The notes under the pieces: generated by a model | The model's input: only the letters and a program-made list of their open reading frames with translations | What the model was told of the DNA's origin: nothing | The model's database searches: none | Shown here: positions 43,774 to 52,598 of the stretch, in pieces | Layout: each line of letters opens with the position of its first letter | How positions within the stretch are numbered: the first letter of the stretch is position 1 | From: Iodidimonas sp. SYSU 1G8 | GTDB lineage: Bacteria > Pseudomonadota > Alphaproteobacteria > SMXS01 | Reading direction: 5' to 3' | NCBI RefSeq assembly: GCF_039655775.1 | Contig: NZ_JBBYXJ010000002.1 | Span: 682,001-746,000 of the forward strand | Length of the DNA stretch: 64,000 bases | Made by a program: the position numbers and the translations under genes

Positions 43774-43778
43774 AAGCC

Positions 43779-46577
43779 ATGGGACTGCTCAAGGAAACCG
43801 ACTACGGCACGCCGGCCCGCGCCGCCGCCGCGCATGCCGTCACGCTCGAGATCGACGGGATCGCCGTCACCGTCCCCGGCGGCACCTCGGTGATGCGCGC
43901 GGCGATGGACGCGGGGGTGAAGGTCCCCAAGCTGTGCGCCACCGACAGTCTGGAAGCGTTCGGCTCGTGCCGGCTCTGTCTGGTGGAGATCGAGGGCCGC
44001 AAGGGTACGCCGGCCTCCTGCACCACGCCGGTCGCGCCGGGCATGAAGGTTCGCACCCATACGCCGCGTCTTGCCGATCTGCGGCGCGGCGTGATGGAGC
44101 TTTATATTTCCGATCACCCGCTCGATTGCCTGACCTGCGCCGCCAATGGCGACTGCGAGCTGCAGGATATGGCGGGCGCGGTCGGGCTGCGCGAGGTGCG
44201 CTATGGTTATAGCGGCCAGAACCATTTCGACGCGGTGAAGGATGACAGCAATCCGTATTTCGCCTTCGACCCGGCCAAATGCATCCTGTGCTCGCGCTGC
44301 GTACGGGCGTGCGAGGAGGTTCAGGGCACCTTCGCGCTGACGCTGGACGGGCGCGGCTTCGAGTCCCAGATCGCCGCCGGCGGTTTCGACAGTTTCCTGG
44401 AGTCGGAATGCGTCTCATGCGGCGCCTGCGTGCAGGCCTGTCCGACCGCGACGCTGATCGAGAAGTCGGTCATCGACAAGGGCCAACCCGAGCACAGCGT
44501 GCTGACCACCTGCGCCTATTGCGGCGTCGGCTGCTCGTTCAAGGCCGAGATGCAGGGCAACGAGGTCGTGCGCATGGTGCCGCAGAAGGATGGCGGGGCC
44601 AATGAGGGGCATTCCTGCGTCAAGGGCCGCTTCGCGTGGGGCTATGCGACCCATGACGACCGTATCCTCAACCCCATGATCCGCGACCGGATCGAGGATC
44701 CCTGGCGCGAGGTGTCCTGGGACGAGGCCATCGCCTTTACCGCCGACCGTATGCGCGCGATCCAGCAGCAGCATGGCCGCGGCGCCATCGGCGGGATCAC
44801 CTCCTCGCGCTGCACCAACGAGGAAGTCTACGTGGTGCAGAAGATGATCCGCGCCGCGTTCGGCAACAACAATGTGGATACCTGTGCCCGCGTCTGCCAT
44901 TCGCCCACGGGCTATGGCCTGAAGCAGACCTTCGGCACCTCGGCCGGCACGCAGGATTTCCGCAGCGTGGAGAAGGCCGATGTCATCATGGTCATCGGCG
45001 CCAATCCCACCGATGGTCATCCGGTCTTTGCCTCGCGCATGAAGAAGCGCCTGCGCCAGGGCGCCAAACTGATCGTGATGGACCCGCGCCGGATCGATCT
45101 GGTCGACAGCCCGCACGTGGCCGCGACCTGTCATCTGCCGCTGCGGCCCGGCGCCAACGTGGCCATGATCAACGCGTTGGCCCATGTTGTGGTGACCGAA
45201 GGCCTGGCGGACACCGCCTTTGTCGCCGAGCGCTGCGAGGATGACAGCTTCGCCCACTGGGCCGCCTTCATCGCCGATCCACGCCATGCGCCCGAGGCCG
45301 TCGCCGACATTACCGGCGTCGCCGCGCCGCTGGTGCGCGAGGCGGCGCGGCTCTACGCCAACGGCGGCAACGCGGCGATCTATTACGGCCTCGGTGTCAC
45401 GGAGCATTCGCAGGGGTCGACCATGGTGATGGGCCTCGCCAACCTCGCCATGGCCACGGGCAATATCGGCCGGGAAGGCGTCGGGGTGAATCCGCTGCGC
45501 GGCCAGAACAATGTCCAGGGCTCCTGCGACATGGGCTCGTTCCCGCACGAGCTGCCCGGCTATCGCCATGTCAGCGACGACGTCACGCGCGGCCTGTTCG
45601 AAGCGGCATGGGGTGCCGCGCTCGACCCCGAGCCGGGCCTGCGCATTCCGAACATGCTCGACGCGGCGCTCGACGGCAGTTTCCGCGCGATCTTCGTACA
45701 AGGCGAAGACATCGCCCAGTCGGACCCCAACACCCAGCATGTCACCGCCGCGCTCAGGGCCATGGACTGCGTCGTGGTCCAGGACCTGTTCCTCAACGAG
45801 ACGGCGGCGTTCGCCCACGTTTTCCTTCCGGGCACTTCGTTTCTGGAAAAGGATGGCACGTTCACCAACGCGGAGCGGCGCATCAACCGCGTGCGCCCGG
45901 TGATGCCGTCGAAGACGGGTCTGGCCGAATGGGAAGTGGCGTGCCGCCTGTCGTCGGCGCTCGGCTATCCCATGCACTATGCCAGCAGCGCCGAGATCAT
46001 GGACGAGATTGCCCGCCTGACGCCCACCTTCGCCGGGGTCAGTTTCGAGACGCTGGACCGGCTGGGCAGCGTGCAATGGCCCTGCAACGAGGCCGCGCCC
46101 GAGGGCACGCCGATCATGCACATGGACGGGTTCGTGCGCGGCAAGGGCCACTTCGTCATCACCGAGTTCGTGGCGACGCAGGAGCGCAGCACGCGCATGT
46201 TCCCGCTGATTCTGACGACGGGCCGTATCCTCAGCCAGTACAATGTGGGGGCGCAGACCCGCCGTACCGACAACGTGGTGTGGCACCGCGAGGATGTGCT
46301 GGAGCTGCATCCGCACGACGCCGAGGAACGCGGCATTGCCGATGGCGACCGGGTGATGCTCGCCAGCCGCAAGGGCACGACGACACTGCACGCGGTGATC
46401 ACCGACCGCATGCCGCAGGGCGTGGTTTATACGACCTTCCATTATCCGGTGACCGGGGCGAACATCGTTACCACCGAGTTTTCGGACTGGGCGACCAATT
46501 GTCCCGAATACAAGGTCACGGCTGTCCAGGTGACGCGGACCAACCTTCAGGCCGATGCGGCCGCGGCGGCGGAGTAG
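43779..46577 (+). CDS. fdsA: NAD-dependent formate dehydrogenase, molybdenum alpha subunit
   Basis: A 932-residue molybdopterin enzyme that oxidises formate to CO2. The NuoG-like N-terminus (about 15-240) carries a [2Fe-2S] site (SCRLC), a His/Cys cluster (HPLDCLTCAANGDCELQ) and two ferredoxin clusters (CILCSRCVRAC, CVSCGACVQAC). The catalytic part has a further [4Fe-4S] cluster at CAYCGVGC. The metal ligand is a cysteine, Cys373 in ARVCHSPTGYG, not selenocysteine. ATG 43779 lies 5 bases after the fdsB stop; homology does not extend to earlier in-frame starts. Confidence 0.96.
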   Translation: MGLLKETDYGTPARAAAAHAVTLEIDGIAVTVPGGTSVMRAAMDAGVKVPKLCATDSLEAFGSCRLCLVEIEGRKGTPASCTTPVAPGMKVRTHTPRLADLRRGVMELYISDHPLDCLTCAANGDCELQDMAGAVGLREVRYGYSGQNHFDAVKDDSNPYFAFDPAKCILCSRCVRACEEVQGTFALTLDGRGFESQIAAGGFDSFLESECVSCGACVQACPTATLIEKSVIDKGQPEHSVLTTCAYCGVGCSFKAEMQGNEVVRMVPQKDGGANEGHSCVKGRFAWGYATHDDRILNPMIRDRIEDPWREVSWDEAIAFTADRMRAIQQQHGRGAIGGITSSRCTNEEVYVVQKMIRAAFGNNNVDTCARVCHSPTGYGLKQTFGTSAGTQDFRSVEKADVIMVIGANPTDGHPVFASRMKKRLRQGAKLIVMDPRRIDLVDSPHVAATCHLPLRPGANVAMINALAHVVVTEGLADTAFVAERCEDDSFAHWAAFIADPRHAPEAVADITGVAAPLVREAARLYANGGNAAIYYGLGVTEHSQGSTMVMGLANLAMATGNIGREGVGVNPLRGQNNVQGSCDMGSFPHELPGYRHVSDDVTRGLFEAAWGAALDPEPGLRIPNMLDAALDGSFRAIFVQGEDIAQSDPNTQHVTAALRAMDCVVVQDLFLNETAAFAHVFLPGTSFLEKDGTFTNAERRINRVRPVMPSKTGLAEWEVACRLSSALGYPMHYASSAEIMDEIARLTPTFAGVSFETLDRLGSVQWPCNEAAPEGTPIMHMDGFVRGKGHFVITEFVATQERSTRMFPLILTTGRILSQYNVGAQTRRTDNVVWHREDVLELHPHDAEERGIADGDRVMLASRKGTTTLHAVITDRMPQGVVYTTFHYPVTGANIVTTEFSDWATNCPEYKVTAVQVTRTNLQADAAAAAE

Positions 46578-46580
46578 CCC

Positions 46581-47378
46581 GTGGCCCGTCCAGCTCTCCG
46601 CAGGCCGCCGCGCTTCAACGCCGAGCGTGCCATGGCCGAGGGGCGGCGCGGCGCGGAACGGGTTCGCTGGCATCTGGCCGAGGAAGTGCCGGCGGCGCTG
46701 ACCTTCAATCAGCGGTCCTCGGTGGTGATGATGGTCACGCCTGCCGACCTCGAGGATTTCGCCGTCGGTTTTGCCGTGACGGAAGGCATGGTTCCCGCCG
46801 CGTCGGCGATCAGGGGCGTCCAGGCGCTGGCCACCGCCAACGGCTACGTCATCGATATCCGCGCCGATGCGTTGACGGAACGGGCGGGGCGCGAGCGCGT
46901 CATCGCCGGAAGGACGGGATGCGGCATGTGCGGTGTCGACTCCCTTGAGGACGCCGTCCGTCCCGCACGCCCGATCCGGACAGGGGATTTCCCGGATGCC
47001 GGCGCGATCGCCCGGGCTTTCCAGGCCTTGCCCGATCATCAACCGCTCAATGGCCTGAACCACTCGGTGCATGCGGCGGGCTGGTGCGCGCAGGACGGCG
47101 CGGTGCGCCGGGTACGCGAGGATGTCGGGCGGCATAACGCCCTCGACAAGCTGATCGGCGCTCTTTTGCGCGATGGGCTCGATCCGGCAGACGGCTTCGT
47201 GGTCCTGTCCAGCCGGTGCAGCTTCGAGCTGGTTCAGAAAGCGGCCTCGGTGGGTGTCGCGTGCCTTGCGAGTATCTCGGCGCCGACCACGCTGGCGCTG
47301 TCCATGGCCCATGACGCAGGCATGATGCTTGCCTGCCGCTCGCCCGAGGGCGTCGTCGTTTTCGAAAGGGACGCCTGA
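46581..47378 (+). CDS. fdhD: Formate dehydrogenase accessory sulfurtransferase FdhD
   Basis: A 265-residue FdhD (FdsC) protein. The sulfur-carrying CxxC loop is GRTGCGMCGVDSLED, and TFNQRSSVVMMVTPADLEDF and VREDVGRHNALDKLIG are family marks. It sulfurates the bis-MGD cofactor before insertion into fdsA. It lies 3 bases after fdsA, starts with GTG and shares its final base with the fdsD start. Confidence 0.94.
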   Translation: MARPALRRPPRFNAERAMAEGRRGAERVRWHLAEEVPAALTFNQRSSVVMMVTPADLEDFAVGFAVTEGMVPAASAIRGVQALATANGYVIDIRADALTERAGRERVIAGRTGCGMCGVDSLEDAVRPARPIRTGDFPDAGAIARAFQALPDHQPLNGLNHSVHAAGWCAQDGAVRRVREDVGRHNALDKLIGALLRDGLDPADGFVVLSSRCSFELVQKAASVGVACLASISAPTTLALSMAHDAGMMLACRSPEGVVVFERDA

Positions 47379-47608
47379 TGGACGAAGTGGCGATTGTCAG
47401 GATGGCCAACCAGATCGCCGCCTTTTTCGCGGCGGCTGGTCATGATGCCGCCATCGACGGTATCGCCGGGCATATCCGCAGCTTCTGGGATCCGCGCATG
47501 CGCCGGGCGCTTTTTGCGCTGGTGGACAAGGGCGGTGAAGGGTTAGAGCCGCTCGTTCTGGAAGCGGCTGCCCGGCTCCGCCAGACGGAACGCGCGCCCT
47601 CCTCCTGA
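47378..47608 (+). CDS. fdsD: Formate dehydrogenase delta subunit
   Basis: A 76-residue small helical protein of the FdsD family (MANQIAAFFAAAGHDAA, HIRSFWDPRMRRALF). It is the last gene of the operon and its start overlaps the fdhD stop. FdsD stabilises or helps assemble the holoenzyme. The operon ends in a convergent junction with hemY, 22 bases away. Confidence 0.9.
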   Translation: MDEVAIVRMANQIAAFFAAAGHDAAIDGIAGHIRSFWDPRMRRALFALVDKGGEGLEPLVLEAAARLRQTERAPSS

Positions 47609-47630
47609 CCGTGCCGGTCTGGGCAGCCTG

Positions 47631-48926
47631 CTATCCGGCCGTCAGGAGCGCGCCGCGATCGTCCGGGGTCCAGTCCAGCGTGCCGAAGGCGCCGCAACCG
47701 CCGCACAATTCCGACCATACGCTCTGGCGATGCCCGCACTGGCCGCAGTGCCATGTGGGATCGCGCGGCGCGCTCTCGGCCTTTGCCGCGGCGATGCGGG
47801 CGCTGCCCTCATTGCCCTGCGCCTGCTCCAGGGCTTCCAGCGCGCGGTACACGCGTCGCTGGGGCGCCAGGGCCGCGGCGGCCGCCAGATGGTCCCGAGC
47901 CGGGCCGGGAAGATCGGCGATCATCGCCTGCCGCGACAGCGCCAGATGCCCGTCGACGCTCTCGCGCTCGTCCACCAGGGTCTGCACGTATTTGTAGAGG
48001 GCCGCAGGCTGCGACGGTTCGGCCAGCGTCAGCCACGCGGCGGCAAGATCGGGGTGAGGCGCCGCGCGCCAGCCCTCGCGGATCACGGCCCGGGCACGGC
48101 GGATGGCGGATTTTGCCTTGTAGCCCTCGGCGGTCAGCAGCCTTGCCGGCACCAGCGCCGGATCGAGCTTGCTGGCTTCGCGCGACAGTTTCAGAGCGGC
48201 CTCGGGATGGCCCTCCGCCCTGGCCTTTCGGGCCTCGGCGAGGCGGATCACCGCCCGGCGTCGGCGGAACACCACCTCCGTGATCCGTCCGGACTTCAGG
48301 GACGCCAGCAGCGCCGTGTCCGCCGCCGTCCAGTCGCCGAGCGCCACCGCGTTGTCGAACAGTCCTGCCTGTGCCCAATCCGCCCTGGGGTTCTGTTCGA
48401 TGGCGCGCTTGGCGGTGGCCAGCATGGCCGGCCTATCGCCTTCGGTGGTATCCACGGCGAACAGGCCGTGCAGCGCGAGCGCCCTGGTGCGCCGGTCGCC
48501 TTCCAGCGCGCGGAAACGCTGCCGCGCCGTCGCCACGTCGCCCTGCGCCAGCGCGGCCTGCCCGGCCAGCACGTCCGACAGGGCGGTTTCGCCCACCAGA
48601 CTCTCGAACTTCTTGGCATGACGCTCGGCGCGCTTGCCGTCGCCCTCCATCAGAGCCGACAGGCCCCACGCCAGTTCGTTGTAGCCGCGCCGGTGGCGGG
48701 CCAGTTTCCGTTCTTCCCAGATGCCCTGCGTCGCCCACCGCCAGACCAGCATCAGCACGGCCGACAGCACCATCAGCCCGGCGCCGACCATGGCCAGTGC
48801 CGCGACCGAGGTGTCCAGCCGGTGGTTGTCGAACTCGATGGCGACGCTGCCCGGGCGATCCGCGACCCAGGCAATGCCCGCGCTGAGCACGACGACGACG
48901 GCAAGGGCGAAGAGAAGTCTGATCAC
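47631..48926 (-). CDS. hemY: HemY-like inner-membrane protein (TPR)
   Basis: A 431-residue protein with two N-terminal membrane helices (FALAVVVVLSAGIAWVAD and ALAMVGAGLMVLSAVLMLVW) forming the HemY_N domain. TPR-like helical repeats follow, and a C-terminal zinc ribbon (WHCGQCGHRQSVWSELCGGC) closes it. HemY proteins are linked to heme synthesis but their biochemical role is unclear. The GTG start overlaps the stop of the acyl-CoA synthetase gene, placing hemY at the end of the hemC operon. Confidence 0.9.
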   Translation of the reverse strand: MIRLLFALAVVVVLSAGIAWVADRPGSVAIEFDNHRLDTSVAALAMVGAGLMVLSAVLMLVWRWATQGIWEERKLARHRRGYNELAWGLSALMEGDGKRAERHAKKFESLVGETALSDVLAGQAALAQGDVATARQRFRALEGDRRTRALALHGLFAVDTTEGDRPAMLATAKRAIEQNPRADWAQAGLFDNAVALGDWTAADTALLASLKSGRITEVVFRRRRAVIRLAEARKARAEGHPEAALKLSREASKLDPALVPARLLTAEGYKAKSAIRRARAVIREGWRAAPHPDLAAAWLTLAEPSQPAALYKYVQTLVDERESVDGHLALSRQAMIADLPGPARDHLAAAAALAPQRRVYRALEALEQAQGNEGSARIAAAKAESAPRDPTWHCGQCGHRQSVWSELCGGCGAFGTLDWTPDDRGALLTAG

Positions 48927-50836
48927 GCGGGTTCCGCCTTCTGGTCAGGGGCGTAACCCGCGCCACGCAGTGCGACACCCACGTCATCCAGGGTCGCTGG
49001 ATCATCGATCGTCGCGGGCATGGCCCAGGGCGCGCCGTCGGCGATCTTCTGCATGGTGCCGCGCAGGATCTTGCCCGACCGCGTCTTGGGCAGGCGCGGC
49101 ACGACGGCGGCCGTCTTGAACGCCGCCACCGGTCCGATCTGGTCCCGGACCAGGGCTACCAGTTCCCGGATGATCTCCGCATGGTGCCGGTTCGTGCCAG
49201 CCTTCAGCACCACGAGGCCCAGCGGCACCTGTCCCTTCAGCGGATCGGCGACGCCGAAGACGGCGCATTCGGCTACGTCCCCATGACCGCCCAGCACCTC
49301 TTCGATGGCGCCGGTCGATAGACGGTGTCCGGCCACGTTGATGACGTCATCCGTGCGGCTCATCACGAACAGGTAGCCGTCCTCGTCGATGAAGCCGGCA
49401 TCGCCGGTCTTGTAGAAACCGGGGAAGTCGGTCAGGTATTTCTCGCGGAACGCCTCGTCATGGCCCCACAGGGTGGGAAAGCAGCCGGGTGGCAGCGGCA
49501 GCTTGATCACGATGGCGCCGGTTTCACCGGCCGCGACCGGACGCGCCGCCTCGTCCACCACCTGGACATCGAATCCCGGCGCGGGTTTGCCCGGCGAGCC
49601 GTGCTTGACCGGATAGAACCCGAGCCCGCGATGATTGGCGTTGATCGGCCAGCCGGTTTCGGTCTGCCACCAATGGTCGATGACCGGCACACCCAATGTC
49701 CGCTCCGCCCACCGGATCGTATCGGGGTCGCCGCGCTCGCCCGCGACAAACAGGGCAGCGAACCGGCTCAGGTCGAAATTCCCGGCCAGTTGGCCGTCCG
49801 GGTCCTGCTGCTTGATCGCGCGCAGGGCGGTCGGCGCGGTGAACATCACCTTGACCTGGTGGCGCTCGATCAGGCGCCAGTAGGTCGCCGCGTCTGGCGT
49901 GCCGACCGGCTTGCCCTCGAACAGGATACTGGTATTGCCGTTCAGCAAAGGCCCGTAGCAGATGTAGGAATGGCCGACCACCCAGCCCACGTCGCTGGCC
50001 GCCCAGAAGACCTCGCCGGGCTCGACGCCGTAGATGTTGCGCATGGACCAGGCCAGCGCCACCAGGTGTCCGCCATTGTCGCGCACGATTCCCTTGGGCT
50101 CGCCCGTGGTGCCGGACGTGTACAGGATGTACAGCGGATCGGTCGCGTCCACGGTGACGCACCCGGCGGGCGCCGCGGCGGCTTCCCACTCGGCCCAGTC
50201 GACGTCGCGGCCTTCGATCAGCGCGGCAGGGGCCTGTTCGCGCTGCAGGATGACGCAGGCGCCGACCTTGGCCGCGCTCAACGCGATGGCTTTGTCCAAC
50301 AGCGGCTTGTACGGCACGACCCGGCCCGGCTCGATGCCGCAGGAGGCCGACAGGATCACCTTGGGCGTGGCATCGTCGATGCGCGTCGCCAGTTCATGCG
50401 CGGCGAACCCGCCGAACACCACCGAATGCACCGCGCCGATGCGGGCGCAGGCCAGCATGGCGATGATCGCCTCGGGCACCATTGGCATGTAGATGATGAC
50501 CCGGTCGCCCTTGCCCACCCCGAGCGCCGCCAGACCGCCAGCCGCCTTGGCGACGCGCGCCAGCAGCTCGCGGTAGGTGAAATGACGGATCGTGCCGGTG
50601 ATCGGGCTGTCATAGATCAGCGCGTCCTGCTCGCCGCGTCCGGCCTCCACGTGACGGTCGAGGCAATTGTAGCAGGTGTTGACCCGGGCGCCCGCGAACC
50701 AGCGATAAAAGGGCGCGCGGCTGTCGTCCAGTACGCGGTCCCAGGGCTTTTCCCAGTGAACATGCCGCGCCGCGTCGGCCCAGAAGGCATCAGGGTCGCG
50801 GCTTGCGCTGGCATAGGCTGTGTCATACTGGCTCAT
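48923..50836 (-). CDS. AMP-forming acyl-CoA synthetase (propionyl-CoA synthetase/ACSS3-like)
   Basis: A 637-residue ANL-superfamily enzyme. Motifs: PLYILYTSGTTGEPKGIVRD (P-loop), WWQTETGW, YKTGDAGFIDEDGYL, and the catalytic lysine in KTRSGKILRGTM. Its closer likeness is to PrpE/ACSS3 short-chain synthetases than to Acs. It forms acyl-CoA from propionate or a similar acid via an acyl-adenylate. It starts at 50836, overlapping the mic60 stop (ATGA); further upstream the same frame is only antisense or out-of-frame sequence. It sits between mic60 and hemY, usually neighbours. Confidence 0.92.
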   Translation of the reverse strand: MSQYDTAYASASRDPDAFWADAARHVHWEKPWDRVLDDSRAPFYRWFAGARVNTCYNCLDRHVEAGRGEQDALIYDSPITGTIRHFTYRELLARVAKAAGGLAALGVGKGDRVIIYMPMVPEAIIAMLACARIGAVHSVVFGGFAAHELATRIDDATPKVILSASCGIEPGRVVPYKPLLDKAIALSAAKVGACVILQREQAPAALIEGRDVDWAEWEAAAAPAGCVTVDATDPLYILYTSGTTGEPKGIVRDNGGHLVALAWSMRNIYGVEPGEVFWAASDVGWVVGHSYICYGPLLNGNTSILFEGKPVGTPDAATYWRLIERHQVKVMFTAPTALRAIKQQDPDGQLAGNFDLSRFAALFVAGERGDPDTIRWAERTLGVPVIDHWWQTETGWPINANHRGLGFYPVKHGSPGKPAPGFDVQVVDEAARPVAAGETGAIVIKLPLPPGCFPTLWGHDEAFREKYLTDFPGFYKTGDAGFIDEDGYLFVMSRTDDVINVAGHRLSTGAIEEVLGGHGDVAECAVFGVADPLKGQVPLGLVVLKAGTNRHHAEIIRELVALVRDQIGPVAAFKTAAVVPRLPKTRSGKILRGTMQKIADGAPWAMPATIDDPATLDDVGVALRGAGYAPDQKAEPA

Positions 50837-51897
50837 CGATCGGCTCCCCCCGCATCGGTCGCGGCCGTGTCGAGCACCGCGCTTTCGAGAACGCCGACCG
50901 CGCCGATCACGGATTGCCTTGTCTGCGCCTTGTGCAGCCAGTCGGCGGCGGCGAGGGCCGCCGTCGGCGGCAGCGCCTGCAACTCGCGAACTGCCGTGTC
51001 CACTTCGCCCCGAGCAAGCGCCGCTTCGGCCCGGGCCACGAGGGCGGGCGTGTCCTGCCCCTTGACCTCGCCGGTCGGGCGCACGGTGAAGATGCCTTCG
51101 ATGCGGGCCATGGTCTTGTCCCACCAGGAGGCATTCGCCGGCATGGATTCCGCTTCGATGATCGCGGGAATATCCGCCGCGAAGGAGTCGCGCAATGCGG
51201 CCGTCGATGCCACGCCGGTGGTCTTGTGGGCATCCAGCGTCAGGAGCCCGGTCCGGCCTTCCTCGGGCAGCGCGGCAGCGTCGATCAAACGTTCCGTCCC
51301 GTCCAGCGCGCCGGCGTAGGGAACGCCCTGCTCCACGGCCTGACGCAGCCGCGACAGGGCCAGAACCGTCAGGGGCTGCAGCATCTTCTTGCCGGCGTTG
51401 TCCTCCAGCGTGGCGAGCCGTGCCTGCTGCTGGGTCACTTGCTGGAATAGCTGATTGATCTGGCTGCCCAGCGCGGCGACCTGGCCGGCCGAGACGTGGC
51501 CTTCTTGGGTCTCCTGACGCTCGATCTCGTCCTCCAGTGCGGCAAGCCGTTCCTGCACGGCGCCCAGCATGTCGCCCGCCGCCATGTAGGGCGACACGGC
51601 CGGTGTTTCGGCGGCAGTGGCCGGTTCGGTCGCCTCCGCTTCCGGTGCGGGTGCGGGCGCCGGGACAAGGGCAGGCGGCGGTGAGGCGAGGGTGCTGTCC
51701 ACCGTTGTCGGGGCCACGGGCCCGTCCTCCTCGCCGCTCATCCACGCGGGAAGCGCGGCGATGATCCGGGGGGCGAGCGCGACGCCGGCGATGAAAACCC
51801 CGAACAGCAGGAACAGCAGCAACAGCGGCATGGTCATCCGGCGTTTGCGATGCGTTGCCTTGGGCGGGGTGGCGGCGGCTGGTGGTGTGTCTGTCAT
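50833..51897 (-). CDS. Mitofilin/Mic60-family inner-membrane protein
   Basis: A 354-residue protein with one N-terminal membrane helix (MPLLLLFLLFGVFIAGVALA), a Pro/Ala/Glu-rich spacer, a coiled-coil region (about 105-150, QERLAALEDEIERQETQEGH) and a C-terminal mitofilin-like helical domain (about 270-350). Its place between hemD and hemY is that of the alphaproteobacterial ancestor of mitochondrial Mic60, which shapes inner-membrane invaginations. Sequence similarity is low, so context adds much of the support. Confidence 0.82.
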   Translation of the reverse strand: MTDTPPAAATPPKATHRKRRMTMPLLLLFLLFGVFIAGVALAPRIIAALPAWMSGEEDGPVAPTTVDSTLASPPPALVPAPAPAPEAEATEPATAAETPAVSPYMAAGDMLGAVQERLAALEDEIERQETQEGHVSAGQVAALGSQINQLFQQVTQQQARLATLEDNAGKKMLQPLTVLALSRLRQAVEQGVPYAGALDGTERLIDAAALPEEGRTGLLTLDAHKTTGVASTAALRDSFAADIPAIIEAESMPANASWWDKTMARIEGIFTVRPTGEVKGQDTPALVARAEAALARGEVDTAVRELQALPPTAALAAADWLHKAQTRQSVIGAVGVLESAVLDTAATDAGGADR

Positions 51898-52595
51898 GCG
51901 ATCAGTTCAATCAGGGCGTCCTGCGTCGGCTCGGCGGCGACGCGTCTGTGCCGATGTGGCAAGGTTCCGAGGGCATCGGCCACTGGCCGGCTCAGGCAGA
52001 GCATGTCTACCTTGGTGAGCATAGGCTCCACCCCCGCATCTCGCGCCAGTTTAGCAAAGGTTCGGGCCGTGCGCGGGGAAAACAGCGCCACCGCGTCGAT
52101 GTGGCCGGCGCGAAGAGCGCCCAAGGTCGCCTCGGACAAAGCCGTCGCGGCCTCGGAATCATAGAGCACGGCCCGGCGAACGTTAAATCCGGCGGCGGTG
52201 AGCGTACCGGCCAGGTCGCCGGCCACCGCGCTTCCCGCCACATGCACCAGCGGCCCTTTCGCGGGATCGCCGAGGCGCCGGACCAGTGCCGCGAGCGCAT
52301 GAACGTCCCCCGAGGCACTCGATACGGACTGGAAGCCGGCGTCGCGCGCGGCGCGCGCGCTGGCGTCTCCCACGCACCATGCGGCCAGACTTCGGTCCGG
52401 CGTCGCGCGGGCGGCGGCCCGGACGCCGTTGGCGCTGGTGAACAACACGGCCTGGACGTTGTCCAGCGACAGGGGCACGTCGCGAAACCGGATGCGCAGC
52501 AACGGCTCCAGCGTGACGTCGTGGCCCCGTGCCTGCAACAGCTGCGCCAGCGGCGCCGCGTCGTCCTCAGGCCGGGTGACGAGGATGCGCATCAT
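51894..52595 (-). CDS. hemD: Uroporphyrinogen-III synthase
   Basis: A 233-residue HemD with the two-domain pattern ILVTRPEDDAAPLAQLLQARG at the start, AVLFTSANGVRAAA, WCVGDASARAARDAGF, and IDAVALFSPRTARTFA near residue 160-175. It cyclises hydroxymethylbilane with inversion of ring D. It follows hemC by three bases and overlaps mic60 by four. A second ATG one codon later is equally possible. Confidence 0.9.
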   Translation of the reverse strand: MMRILVTRPEDDAAPLAQLLQARGHDVTLEPLLRIRFRDVPLSLDNVQAVLFTSANGVRAAARATPDRSLAAWCVGDASARAARDAGFQSVSSASGDVHALAALVRRLGDPAKGPLVHVAGSAVAGDLAGTLTAAGFNVRRAVLYDSEAATALSEATLGALRAGHIDAVALFSPRTARTFAKLARDAGVEPMLTKVDMLCLSRPVADALGTLPHRHRRVAAEPTQDALIELIA

Positions 52596-52598
52596 GCC

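Noticed and set aside
44895-44897. Possible selenocysteine site in fdsA
   Set aside because: The codon is TGC (cysteine), not TGA, so no recoding is needed.
44415-47312. A 965-codon open frame antisense to fdsA and fdhD
   Set aside because: It is rich in His, Arg and Gly with no domain, and lies wholly opposite strongly conserved formate dehydrogenase genes. High GC removes stop codons from such frames.
50837-51745. N-terminal extension of the acyl-CoA synthetase frame by about 300 codons
   Set aside because: The extension overlaps the mic60-like gene out of frame and is Arg/Gly-rich. Family similarity starts at 50836, where an ATGA overlap is present.
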